Program-made: the position numbers and the translations under genes | Shown here: piece by piece, positions 16,241-24,927 of the stretch | How the letters are laid out: every line of letters starts with the position of its first letter | Position numbering within the stretch: position 1 is the stretch's first letter | NCBI GenBank assembly: GCA_964460305.1 | Contig: CAYWRA010000013.1 | Span: forward strand, 1-39,165 | Reading direction: 5' to 3' | DNA: 39,165 bases | From: JAPLCX01 sp964460305 | GTDB lineage: Bacteria > Auribacterota > Tritonobacteria > UBA1439 | The notes under the pieces: generated by a model | Databases searched by the model: none | What the model was told of the DNA's origin: nothing | What the model saw: the letters and a program-made list of their open reading frames with translations, nothing else

Positions 16241-18319
16241 CTACGCAAGCCCCAGCGCAACGAGGAGCATGTCAAGCGCTTTTATTCCGATAAATGGCGC
16301 AACGATGCCCCCGAGTCCATAAATAATCACATTCCTGACGAGTAGTGCCGATGCGCCTATCGGGCGATATTTAACGCCGCGAAGGGCCAGTGGGATCAAT
16401 GCAACGATGACCAACGCGTTAAACACCACCGCGCTTAAGATGGCGCTCTCGGGCGACTTGAGATGCATAACGTTCAGTTTCGCAAGCGGCCCAGCTCCGC
16501 CTCCAACCGCGTACAGCGCGCCGAACATCGCGGGCAGGATCGCAAAATACTTGGCAACGTCATTGGCAAAACTGAACGTCGTGAGCGCGCCGCGCGTCAT
16601 CAGGATCTGCTTGCCGATCTCCACGATCTCCAATAGCTTTGTAGGGTTGCTTTCGAGATCGACCATGTTGCCGGCTTCGCGCGCGGCCTGGGTCCCCGAA
16701 TGCATCGCGACGCCCACGTCCGACTGTGCGAGGGCGGGCGAGTCGTTGGTCCCGTCCCCTATCATCGCCACCAGATGCCCCTTCGCCTGCTCCAGGCGTA
16801 TGAGATTCAACTTATCTTCCGGCGTGGCCTCCGCCATGAAATCGTCAACGCCGGCCTCGGCCGCTATCGCCGCCGCCGTCAGGGGATTGTCGCCGGTGAT
16901 CATGATGGTTCGGATGCCCATTTTGCGCAGACGCGCAAAACGCTCGCGGATGCCACCCTTGACGACATCCTTCAGATGCACCACTCCGAGAATGCGATTG
17001 CCGTCAGCCACCACAATGGGGGTGCCGCCGCTCCGGGCAATCTGCTGCACTACCCCCTCCGCCGCGGCGGGATAGATCCCCCCCGCCCCTTCCACGTAGC
17101 GCCGCACCGCCTCGGCGGCCCCCTTGCGGATGGAGCGCGTGACACTTCCATCAGGTCCGATAAAATCCACGCCGCTCATCCGGGTCCTGGCGCTGAACGG
17201 GACAAATCGCGCCTGTGGCGCGGCGACCTCCCGCCCCCGCAACCCATGGCGCTCCTTGGCCAGAATGGTGATGGAACGCCCCTCCGGCGTTTCGTCGGCA
17301 AGCGAGGCCAGTTGCGCGGCCTCCGCGAGCATACCCTCGCCGACCCCCGGTACGGGCAGGAAGGAAGTCGCCATGCGATTGCCGAGCGTGATGGTCCCGG
17401 TCTTGTCCAGCAGCATGACGTCGACGTCCCCCGCCGCCTCCACCGCCCTGCCGCTCATGGCGATCACGTTATGCCGCATCATCCGGTCCATTCCGCCGAT
17501 ACCGATGGCGCTGAGGAGCGCCCCTATCGTCGTCGGCATCAGGCAGACCAGCAGCGAAACAAGGACGGTGACGCTCGTGGCCGAGACCCCGGGTTGGCCC
17601 GCCGCCCTTTCGCCATACCGCGCAAACGCGGGGAGGGTAATGACGACCAGGATGAAGAGCACGGTCAGGCTCACCAGCACCACCGCCAACGCAATTTCAT
17701 TGGGTGTTTTCTGGCGCTTGGCGCTCTCGATCAGCGCGATCATTCTATCCAGGAAGGAATGGCCGGGCCGGGAGGTCACCCGGACGACGATGCGATCGCT
17801 GATCACGCGCGTTCCACCGGTGACGGCGCTGCGGTCTCCGCCGCTCTCCCTGATGACGGGGGCCGATTCACCGGTGATCGCCGACTCGTCCACCGTAGCA
17901 ATCCCCTCGACCACCTCCCCGTCCGCCGGGATGACATCGCCGGCCTCGCACACCACGATATCCCCTTCGTGAAGATCTTCAGCGGGGACGGTCTCGATTC
18001 CGCCCCCGTTCACCCTGTGAGCGACCGTTCGGCTGCGGGTCTTCCGCAATGCGTCCGCTTGCGCTTTCCCCCGGCCCTCGGCCAGCGCCTCGGCCCAATT
18101 GGCGAAGAGCACGGTGAACCACAGCCACAACGCGATCTGTACGTTGAACCTTGTGTGGTCATGGAAAACGGTGAACGTCACCAACGCCGCCCCGATCCAG
18201 ACGATAAACATAACGGCATTCCGCCGTTGTTCGCGCGGGTCCATCTTCACCACGGCGTCACGCAGGGCGCGTCGCCACAACGTGGCGTCTATGAAAAGGA
18301 TCGAAGATCTTGTCGTCAT
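16241..18319 (-). CDS. kdpB: KdpB, P-type ATPase catalytic subunit for potassium import
   Basis: This 692-residue P-type ATPase (class IA) hydrolyses ATP to drive potassium uptake through KdpA. It has the actuator motif TGES at 149-152 (its Ser corresponds to the inhibitory phosphorylation site known in E. coli KdpB), LMPTTIGALLSAIG in TM4, the phosphorylated Asp305 in DKTGTIT, and the hinge MITGDNPLTAAAIAAEAG and MIGDGTNDSPALAQSDVGVAM. Its length matches the family (about 680). It lies 15 bases downstream of kdpA in the operon. Confidence 0.97.
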   Translation of the reverse strand: MTTRSSILFIDATLWRRALRDAVVKMDPREQRRNAVMFIVWIGAALVTFTVFHDHTRFNVQIALWLWFTVLFANWAEALAEGRGKAQADALRKTRSRTVAHRVNGGGIETVPAEDLHEGDIVVCEAGDVIPADGEVVEGIATVDESAITGESAPVIRESGGDRSAVTGGTRVISDRIVVRVTSRPGHSFLDRMIALIESAKRQKTPNEIALAVVLVSLTVLFILVVITLPAFARYGERAAGQPGVSATSVTVLVSLLVCLMPTTIGALLSAIGIGGMDRMMRHNVIAMSGRAVEAAGDVDVMLLDKTGTITLGNRMATSFLPVPGVGEGMLAEAAQLASLADETPEGRSITILAKERHGLRGREVAAPQARFVPFSARTRMSGVDFIGPDGSVTRSIRKGAAEAVRRYVEGAGGIYPAAAEGVVQQIARSGGTPIVVADGNRILGVVHLKDVVKGGIRERFARLRKMGIRTIMITGDNPLTAAAIAAEAGVDDFMAEATPEDKLNLIRLEQAKGHLVAMIGDGTNDSPALAQSDVGVAMHSGTQAAREAGNMVDLESNPTKLLEIVEIGKQILMTRGALTTFSFANDVAKYFAILPAMFGALYAVGGGAGPLAKLNVMHLKSPESAILSAVVFNALVIVALIPLALRGVKYRPIGASALLVRNVIIYGLGGIVAPFIGIKALDMLLVALGLA

Positions 18320-18334
18320 ACTAGTCCCTGGCAG

Positions 18335-20026
18335 TCAAAAAGTCATCCCTTTAAGCATCAAACCGTGCTCCACAACGGGGCCCAAAAACAGCACCGGCAC
18401 GAAAGTCAACGCCCCAACGATCAAAATAACGCCGCTAAGCACGAATATGAAAGCGACGCCATTCGTAGGGAACGTGCCCGCGCTTGGCGGGGCGGCTTTT
18501 TTGCCCGCGAGCAGCCCCGCGATCGCCAGCGCCGGAATAATCACCCCGAACCGGCCGACCAGCATTGCCGCCGCCAGGCCCAAATTATAGAAGAGCGTGT
18601 TTGCATTGAGTCCAGCGAAGGCGCTCCCGTTGTTCTGCGCGGCGGACGTGAATGCGTACAAAATTTCGCTGAAACCATGCGGGCCACCATTTGCAATGCC
18701 GGACCTTCCCGCAGCCAAGAGGCATGCCACGGCCGATCCGACAAGGATCATGGCGCTCGGCAACAATATCCCGATAATCGCCCAGACCATCTCACGCGCC
18801 TCGATCTTCTTGCCCAGGTATTCCGGCGTGCGCCCCACCATGATGCCGGTGAGAAACACGGTCAGGATCACGTACAGCACCATCGTGTAAAGCCCCGTTC
18901 CCACGCCGCCAAAAATTATTTCACCCATCATCATGTTGCACATCTGGATCATGCCGGCGAGGGGGGACATGCTGTCATGCATCGAGTTGACGGAACCGTT
19001 CGATGCCGCGGTCGTCGCGCAACCCCACAAAACACCGTTCATGACTCCGAAACGCGTCTCCTTCCCCTCCATCCAGCAGGGGCTACCGACCGCCGGATTG
19101 ACGCGGGTTTCAGACCACCATGCCACGCAGAAACCGGCGAGAAGTACGACGAGCATGGTCACAAGGAGACACATCCCATGGCGTCGGCTCCCAACCATCC
19201 GGCCGAACGTGTACGTGGAAGCCGACGGGATGAGGAGGATCGCGAGCATTTCCAGGAAATTGGAGAGGGGGGTCGGGTTCTCGAACGGATGGGCGCTGTT
19301 GACGCCGAAATATCCCCCGCCGTTTGTACCCAATTGCTTGATGGCGATCTGCGACGCCGCGGGACCGAGCGGAATCGTCTGCGAGCCGCCTTCCAAAGTC
19401 CTAACGGAAACATAGGGAGAAAGTGACTGGACAACCCCCTGGCCCGTCAGGAGAACGGCAAGGATGACCGATAGCGGCAACAGTACGTAGACGGTGGTCC
19501 GCGTTACGTCAACCCGGAAGTTGCCGACCGTTTTGGCGCTCTGGCGTTTCAGTCCGCGCGCGAGCGCCAGCAACACCGCCATCCCCGTCGCGGCGCTCAA
19601 GAAATTCTGCACTCCCAAACCCAACGTCTGCGTGAGATAACTCATGGTGGACTCGCCGGAATAGGCCTGCCAGTTTGTGTTCGTCATAAAACTGACCGCG
19701 GTATTGAAGGCGAGCCCGAAAGGCACATCCGGCAATCTCTGGGGATTCAACGGCAGGGCGGCTTGAAACATCTGCAGGATTAATAGAAATAGGAAGCCGA
19801 TTCCGTTAAAAGAGAGTAGCGAGAGGGAGTATTCTTTCCACGTCATCTCGTAAGAAGGGTCGGCGCCGACCAATCGCAGCAGGTTGTTATCCAGCACGGT
19901 GAAAGGAGTGGAAACGTCCCTGTGCCCCCTACTAAGCACCCTGAACATGTACGACCCCAAGAGCGGCGTCAATGCCATCAGACTTCCGAAATAGAAACAC
20001 GCCTGAATGATGTCGCTTGATTGCAT
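18335..20026 (-). CDS. kdpA: KdpA, potassium-binding channel-like subunit
   Basis: This 563-residue polytopic membrane subunit selects potassium through four repeated pore loops. The family signatures TNGGGYFGVNSAHPFENPTP, NTNWQAYSGESTMSYLTQ and LWGCATTAASNGSVNSMHDS are all visible. The length equals typical KdpA (about 557). It is first in the operon. No kdpF-like small gene is seen upstream or between kdpA and kdpB. The 149 bases before it, back to the nupC stop, show no convincing promoter by eye, so expression probably depends on KdpE. Confidence 0.97.
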   Translation of the reverse strand: MQSSDIIQACFYFGSLMALTPLLGSYMFRVLSRGHRDVSTPFTVLDNNLLRLVGADPSYEMTWKEYSLSLLSFNGIGFLFLLILQMFQAALPLNPQRLPDVPFGLAFNTAVSFMTNTNWQAYSGESTMSYLTQTLGLGVQNFLSAATGMAVLLALARGLKRQSAKTVGNFRVDVTRTTVYVLLPLSVILAVLLTGQGVVQSLSPYVSVRTLEGGSQTIPLGPAASQIAIKQLGTNGGGYFGVNSAHPFENPTPLSNFLEMLAILLIPSASTYTFGRMVGSRRHGMCLLVTMLVVLLAGFCVAWWSETRVNPAVGSPCWMEGKETRFGVMNGVLWGCATTAASNGSVNSMHDSMSPLAGMIQMCNMMMGEIIFGGVGTGLYTMVLYVILTVFLTGIMVGRTPEYLGKKIEAREMVWAIIGILLPSAMILVGSAVACLLAAGRSGIANGGPHGFSEILYAFTSAAQNNGSAFAGLNANTLFYNLGLAAAMLVGRFGVIIPALAIAGLLAGKKAAPPSAGTFPTNGVAFIFVLSGVILIVGALTFVPVLFLGPVVEHGLMLKGMTF

Positions 20027-20175
20027 GTTGTCATGTTATGGCAATGGCCGGACCGGGGGTAATAAAAAGACGGCGGGAAGGCGTAAAAAAAACGTTAATT
20101 CGCTGCAGATAGATCAGATGAGATTTGCCTGTGCGGCGCGGATATGTATGAATGTATAGCGGCTCACGCGGGAGG

Positions 20176-21540
20176 TCAGACAAACATCCCCGCGATCGTG
20201 CCGGTCATGTAGGAGGCCAGCAGGCCGCCGAACATCGCCTTCAGGCCCAGGCGCGCTAGGTCGTGGCGGCGAGATGGCGCCATTCCCCCGATCCCGCCGA
20301 TCTGGATGGCGATGGAGCTGAAGTTAGCGAACCCGCAGAGCGCGTACGTGACGATGACGTAGCTCCGGTACTGGAGATGTACCCCTTTCGCCGCGAAGTC
20401 AGCGAGGTGAAGATATGCCACGAACTCGTTGATCGCCAGCCGCTCCCCGAGGAGCATCCCGATTTTAGTGCAGTCCACCCAGGGGACGCCCATGATCCAG
20501 CAGAGTGGGGCGAAGGCGTAGCCGAAAAGTATCTGGAGGTTGATGTGCCACGATGTGCCGAAGATCACGTTACAAAGCGCGCCGAACTTCTCGACGCCAT
20601 AGTTCGCCATGCTGACGAGGGCGATGAAGGCAAGCAGCATCGCGCCGACGTTCAGCGCTAGTTGCAACCCGGTGCCGGCGCCGCTCGCGGCGGCGTCAAT
20701 GATGTTTGCGCACGTCTTCGGGAGGTGTATCTTTACCCCCCCTTTTGTTTTCGGCGTCTCCGTCTCGGGATATATCAGCTTGGCCATGACGATCGCCGCC
20801 GGCGCAGACATGATGCTTGCGGTAAGCAGGTGCCCCGCAATATCGGGAAAGTAATCCTTCAGCATCCCCACGTAGGCCGCCATGACCCCGCCCGCCACCG
20901 TGGCAAATCCAGCGCACATCACGCACATGATTTCAGACATCGTCATCTCTTCGATGAACGGCTTGACGGTGAGCGGCGCCTCCGTCTGGCCGAGGAATAT
21001 GTTCGCCGAGGCGGAGAGCGTCTCGGCCCCGCTCGTCCTGAGGCACCGCTCCATGATCCAAGCGACGAAGGCGACCACCCTCTGCATGATCCCGAGGTGG
21101 TAAAGCACCGACATGAGCGAGGAGAAGAAAATTATCGTCGGCAGGACCGAGAACGCGAAGTACGCCCCCGTCATGGCGACGTATCCCCCAACCTCCTTCG
21201 CAGGCATGTTGGTCGAGGCGTCACCCGTCCCGATCGGCACGTTATTGCCGATGAGGTTCCCGAAGATGAACTTCGCGCCGTCGGCGGTGAAGCTCAGGAG
21301 CCTGATGACGACGTCGTTCATGGCATTGAAGAACACCTCGCCCGGCGCGGCGGATAAGCTGAAGGCGCTCTTGATCCCCTGGTTGAGGGGGCTGTTAGGG
21401 ATCACGAGGAAAGCGAAGAAGACCTGGAGCATCGTTCCCCATATAACGATGCGGAGGCTGATCTTCCGCTTGTTGTTCGACATAAGAAAGGCGATACCCA
21501 GTATGACAATTGTCCCCATGAGGCTGATCAATCTATACAT
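20176..21540 (-). CDS. NupC/CNT family concentrative nucleoside transporter
   Basis: This 454-residue inner-membrane symporter for nucleosides uses sodium or protons. CNT signatures include GQTEAPLTVKPFIEEMTMSE (about residues 190-210), MCAGFATVAGGVMAAYVG, SIMSAPAAIVMAKLIYPE, and near the C-terminus YALCGFANFSSIAIQIGGIGG. These include the conserved Gln-Thr-Glu and Asn/Ser residues that bind nucleoside in characterised CNTs. The ATG at 21540 is chosen because GAGGAG sits six bases before it; an ATG at 21546 directly abuts that sequence. It stands between kdp and the KimA-like gene with its own predicted promoter. Confidence 0.93.
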   Translation of the reverse strand: MYRLISLMGTIVILGIAFLMSNNKRKISLRIVIWGTMLQVFFAFLVIPNSPLNQGIKSAFSLSAAPGEVFFNAMNDVVIRLLSFTADGAKFIFGNLIGNNVPIGTGDASTNMPAKEVGGYVAMTGAYFAFSVLPTIIFFSSLMSVLYHLGIMQRVVAFVAWIMERCLRTSGAETLSASANIFLGQTEAPLTVKPFIEEMTMSEIMCVMCAGFATVAGGVMAAYVGMLKDYFPDIAGHLLTASIMSAPAAIVMAKLIYPETETPKTKGGVKIHLPKTCANIIDAAASGAGTGLQLALNVGAMLLAFIALVSMANYGVEKFGALCNVIFGTSWHINLQILFGYAFAPLCWIMGVPWVDCTKIGMLLGERLAINEFVAYLHLADFAAKGVHLQYRSYVIVTYALCGFANFSSIAIQIGGIGGMAPSRRHDLARLGLKAMFGGLLASYMTGTIAGMFV

Positions 21541-21562
21541 GGCCATCTCCTCTTAGACTGAA

Positions 21563-21591
21563 ATAGTATGGCATTCTCCCCTCAAGCACAA
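21563..21591 (-). promoter_or_regulatory. Candidate sigma-70 promoter for the nucleoside transporter
   Basis: Minus strand TTGTGC (21586-21591), a 17-base spacer and TACTAT (21563-21568) lie just before the Shine-Dalgarno sequence and ATG at 21540. The match to consensus is moderate. Confidence 0.4.
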
Positions 21592-21631
21592 GATGATATT
21601 TCGGTGCTTGCATTCCAATACATGATCTACT

Positions 21632-21838
21632 ACGGAGACACAGAGAGCACGCCCCAAAGGGGCCCCTTTCCCGAAGGGATCCCTTTCCCAACGGGATCCC
21701 TTCGGGACGGGACGGGACGGGGGAGAAACAATTTTTCACAAAGAGTAAAAGAGAAAATGAGGTACAAAAAAACAAACGTAGCCACCCTACCACATAACTG
21801 TTCTCTCACCACTTATTCTCTTTTACTCTTTGTGAAAA
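21632..21838. repeat. Compound intergenic repeat region (ACAGAG, GGGATCCC and CTCTTTTACTCTTTGTG families)
   Basis: The 333 bases between the divergent nupC promoter and kimA hold no gene. In order: an ACAGAG repeat joined to AAAGGGGCCCC (21632-21672); a GGGATCCC-rich stretch whose 21674-21716 portion is an exact 43-bp inverted copy of 27115-27157; and a perfect 22-bp inverted repeat (21733-21754 with 21817-21838, core CACAAAGAGTAAAAGAG) around a 62-base loop. A short frame across it is repeat-derived. Confidence 0.8.
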
Positions 21839-21867
21839 TCACTGTGCTCTAAGTTGCTCCCAAACAC

Positions 21868-21896
21868 TTGACACCACTCCCCCATGCCTATAAAAT
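21868..21896 (+). promoter_or_regulatory. Strong predicted sigma-70 promoter for the KimA-like operon
   Basis: A consensus TTGACA (21868-21873), a 17-base spacer and TAAAAT (21891-21896, five of six) lie upstream of the start at 21924. The expected transcript start near 21903 leaves a 20-base leader, too short for a c-di-AMP riboswitch. Confidence 0.7.
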
Positions 21897-21923
21897 GTAG
21901 CTCACCTAACATAGCGGCCCGCA

Positions 21924-23951
21924 ATGCAATCTAAACAGTCGATCCTCGGCCGATTAAAGATCTTTATCATCGGGGCTGCCCACAGCCCCCACGATAAGGC
22001 GATCTTCCACAGGCTCTCGCTCATAGCATTTTTCGCATGGGTGGGGCTTGGGGCTGACGGCCTGTCCTCGTCTTGTTACGGCCCCCAGGAAGCGTTCCTC
22101 GCCCTCCAGGGGCGGATATACCTCGCCGTTTTCGTGGCCCTTGGCACGGCGCTTACGGTATTCATCATCAGCGCGAGCTACTCCCAGATCATAGAACTCT
22201 TCCCGACGGGCGGCGGCGGCTATCTCGTCGCGAGCAAACTGCTCTCACCCACGCTCGGAATGGTCTCCGGCTGCGCCCTCCTCGTCGACTACGCGCTCAC
22301 CATCACGCTCTCCATCGCGAGCGGCGCCGACGCAATCTTCAGCTTCCTCCCCCCGGAGTGGTATCCATGGAAAATAACCGTCGCGGTCGGCGGAGTCCTG
22401 GCGCTCACCGTATTGAACATGCGCGGGATCAAAGAATCGGTCCTCCCCCTCGTGCCGATCTTTGTGATCTTCGTCATCACCCATGCGTTTTCGATCGTCT
22501 ACGCGTTAGCGGCGCACGTCACGAGTCTCCCGCTGGTTGCAAGAGAGACCGTGGCCGAGGTCCAACGCGCAAGTACGGAGATAGGTTTCATCGGCATGGT
22601 TTTCCTCATGCTGCGCGCCTACAGCATGGGCGCGGGCACCTATACGGGAATAGAGGCGGTGTCGAACGGCCTCCCCATCCTCAGGGAACCGAAGGTCCAG
22701 ACGGGCAAACGCACCATGAGGTACATGGCCGTCTCGCTGGCATTCATGGCGATGGGATTGATGTTTGCATACATACTCTTTGGGACCCGGTTGCCGGCGG
22801 GGAAAACGTTGAATGCGGCCCTCTTCGAGCAAATCGCCGGCGGCTGGGGGCGGACGGGATATCTTTTCGTGCTCATCACGCTCGTCTCCGAGGCGGCGAT
22901 ACTCTTCGTCGCGGCGCAAACCGGTTTCCTCGACGGGCCGCGGGTGCTCGCCAACATGGCGATGGACCGCTGGGTCCCCACCCGGTTCGCCATGCTCAGC
23001 GACCGCCTCGTGACGCAGAACGGCATCCTGCTCATGGGGGGCGCGGGACTCGCGCTCATGCTCCTCAGCCGCGGCTCCGTCCGGTTTCTCGTGGTGTTGT
23101 ACAGCATCAACGTCTTCATCACGTTCGTCCTCTCACAGCTCGGAATGGTGCGGCACTGGCGGCGCTCGCGCAACTCAGGCGGCGCCTGGCGGAAGAAGCT
23201 GCTCCTGAACGGCGTGGGCCTGGTCCTCTGCGTCTCCATCCTTCTGTCGGTCACCATCGTCAAATTCAACGAGGGGGGATGGATAACCCTGGCGGTGACG
23301 GGCACGCTGATCGCCATAGTCATCGCCATCAAGGGGCGCTATACGCACACCGCCCGCCTCCTCCGGAACCTGGACGCGCTCATCGCCGTGACGGAGGCGT
23401 CTAGCACCGAGATAATTCCAGGCGTTGCGCCGCGTCCGAAGCCCAGCCATGATTTCGATCCACATGCGAGAACCGCCGTGGTCCTCGTGAACGGCTTCAA
23501 CGGCATGGGACTCCACACTTTGTTCAGCATCTTCAGGATGTTCGGGGACGTGTTCAGGAATTTCGTGTTCGTCGAGATCGGTCTCCTCGACGCCGGCGCC
23601 TTTAAGGGAGCGACCGAGCTCGACCAGCTCGAGGCCAAGGTGAAAAGCGATGTGGATCGCTACGTGAGCTACATGCGGAAACACGGCTACCACGCGGAGG
23701 GGATTTCCCATATCGGAACCGACGTCGTCGACGAAATCACCCAACTGGGTCCGAAGATACTGGAACGCTTCCCCCAGGCGATCTTCTTCGCTGGCCGCCT
23801 TGCGTTCCCGCAGGATTCGGTGTTGTCCCGCTGGCTACACAACTACGTTGTCTCCGCGGTACAGAAAAAGTTCTCTTACGAGGCTATCCCCTTCTTCGTC
23901 CTCCCCATCAGGATGTACTCAACGCCGCGATCCTTGCGGGAAAACGTATGA
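21924..23951 (+). CDS. KimA/YdaO-like APC-superfamily potassium (or amino-acid) permease
   Basis: This 675-residue protein has about 12 transmembrane helices in its first 470 residues and a cytoplasmic C-terminal domain (about 500-675). The TM1 motif FFAWVGLGADGLSSSCYGPQE (residues 37-56) is shared by the KUP/KimA group of potassium importers. FPTGGGGYLVASKLL and GTYTGIEAVSNGLPIL fit APC permeases. The C-terminal part (VVLVNGFNGMGLHTLFSIFR) has an alternating strand/helix pattern like the regulatory domain of such transporters. The adjacent kdp operon makes potassium the favoured substrate, but this is inference. No clear Shine-Dalgarno sequence is seen; the short leader starts near 21903. 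The last four bases overlap the next gene (ATGA). Confidence 0.8.
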   Translation: MQSKQSILGRLKIFIIGAAHSPHDKAIFHRLSLIAFFAWVGLGADGLSSSCYGPQEAFLALQGRIYLAVFVALGTALTVFIISASYSQIIELFPTGGGGYLVASKLLSPTLGMVSGCALLVDYALTITLSIASGADAIFSFLPPEWYPWKITVAVGGVLALTVLNMRGIKESVLPLVPIFVIFVITHAFSIVYALAAHVTSLPLVARETVAEVQRASTEIGFIGMVFLMLRAYSMGAGTYTGIEAVSNGLPILREPKVQTGKRTMRYMAVSLAFMAMGLMFAYILFGTRLPAGKTLNAALFEQIAGGWGRTGYLFVLITLVSEAAILFVAAQTGFLDGPRVLANMAMDRWVPTRFAMLSDRLVTQNGILLMGGAGLALMLLSRGSVRFLVVLYSINVFITFVLSQLGMVRHWRRSRNSGGAWRKKLLLNGVGLVLCVSILLSVTIVKFNEGGWITLAVTGTLIAIVIAIKGRYTHTARLLRNLDALIAVTEASSTEIIPGVAPRPKPSHDFDPHARTAVVLVNGFNGMGLHTLFSIFRMFGDVFRNFVFVEIGLLDAGAFKGATELDQLEAKVKSDVDRYVSYMRKHGYHAEGISHIGTDVVDEITQLGPKILERFPQAIFFAGRLAFPQDSVLSRWLHNYVVSAVQKKFSYEAIPFFVLPIRMYSTPRSLRENV

Positions 23952-24724
23952 TGCGAATGTTAAAGCTCGGCAACCGCACCCTTCTCCGTCTCGCCCTTTA
24001 TGCGCTCCCGTCCGTGTGCGTCGTCGACGGTTTTCTCGTCGAACCGGGTTGGATCAGGACGCGGAAAATAGACCTCGGCGGCCGGGGGCCGACCCACCGG
24101 CTGGTTCATTTCACCGATCTCCATTACAAGGGAGACCGGGCGACCCTCCAGGGGATCGTCGATAAAATCAACATGCTCGATCCAGACTTCGTCTGCTTCA
24201 CCGGGGACATCGTGGACGAAAAGGCCCGTCTCAGCGATGCGCTTAAGCTGATTCGAAAGATCCGCCGTCCGGTCTTCGGAGTTCCCGGCAACCATGAGTA
24301 TTGGTGCGGCGCCCCATTCGACGAGATTGCGGAAGCGTTCCAGGCGACCGGAGGCGCCTGGCTCGTGGATCAGGCGGTGGAGAGCCCCGACGGCAAGGTC
24401 ATCATCGTGGGAGCTTCCAGCCACGACGCCGCCTTCATCAAAAAAAGGCCCACGGGCAAGAGCCTTCTGCTGACCCACTACCCCGCATTCGTGGATCTCG
24501 TGAAGGGCGCGACGTTCGATCTCATCCTGGCAGGCCATTCGCACGGCGGCCAGTTGCGCATCCCGTTCTGGGGCGCCGTCGCTGTCCCGTGGGGAACCGG
24601 CCCATACGAAATGGGTTTCTATCAGACGGCGGCCGGCCCCCTCTACGTGAACCCCGGCATCGGCACCTTTTATCTTCCGGTGCGCCTGTTTTGCCGCCCG
24701 GAGATCACCGAGATAACCTTCTGA
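23948..24724 (+). CDS. YkuE-like metallophosphoesterase
   Basis: This 258-residue calcineurin-type phosphoesterase has the full metal-binding set: Asp57-x-His59 (FTDLHY), Gly-Asp87 (FTGDIVD), Gly-Asn115-His116-Glu (VPGNHEY), a later histidine (LLLTHYP) and LAGHSHGGQ (about residues 194-202). GHSHGGQ and the N-terminal hydrophobic stretch resemble membrane-associated YkuE/YaeI proteins, which act on lipid or phosphodiester substrates. Its start overlaps the KimA-like stop by four bases, so the two are translationally coupled. The link between an ion permease and a phosphodiesterase is unexplained; the substrate is unknown. Confidence 0.87.
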   Translation: MMRMLKLGNRTLLRLALYALPSVCVVDGFLVEPGWIRTRKIDLGGRGPTHRLVHFTDLHYKGDRATLQGIVDKINMLDPDFVCFTGDIVDEKARLSDALKLIRKIRRPVFGVPGNHEYWCGAPFDEIAEAFQATGGAWLVDQAVESPDGKVIIVGASSHDAAFIKKRPTGKSLLLTHYPAFVDLVKGATFDLILAGHSHGGQLRIPFWGAVAVPWGTGPYEMGFYQTAAGPLYVNPGIGTFYLPVRLFCRPEITEITF

Positions 24725-24837
24725 CCTGGCGCGTCATTCCGTTGTGCGTTCCATAATTGTGTTGCCGCACTCCGGGTCCCACTTTACATCGCCCTGTTTT
24801 CAACGCCGTTCTCCATATCGTACCGGCCCCCTGGTTC

Positions 24838-24846
24838 TGATATACT
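24838..24846 (+). promoter_or_regulatory. Candidate extended -10 promoter element
   Basis: TGATATACT, a TG-N-TATACT extended -10, lies 82 bases before the exported zinc-ribbon protein gene; no clear -35 is seen. Confidence 0.35.
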
Positions 24847-24927
24847 ATGTACGTTCGCCACGGGATCATGCACTCCCGCGGCTCGGGATTGAACGGAGCA
24901 GGCACAAGAGAGGAGCTTGGAGAAACG

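Noticed and set aside
16700..19426. Very long plus-strand open frame opposite kdpB and kdpA
   Set aside because: It lies fully antisense to two well-conserved kdp genes, is rich in His/Arg/Asp as GC-rich shadows are, and has no recognisable motif or start signal.
20027..20175. kdpF small gene upstream of kdpA
   Set aside because: No short hydrophobic frame with a start signal was found here or between kdpA and kdpB.
21568..21852. Short frame between nupC and kimA
   Set aside because: Made entirely of dispersed repeats and inverted arms.
22073..23404. 443-codon frame inside the KimA-like gene
   Set aside because: It is an alternate-frame shadow with Arg/Pro/His-rich composition; the other frame has clear permease motifs.
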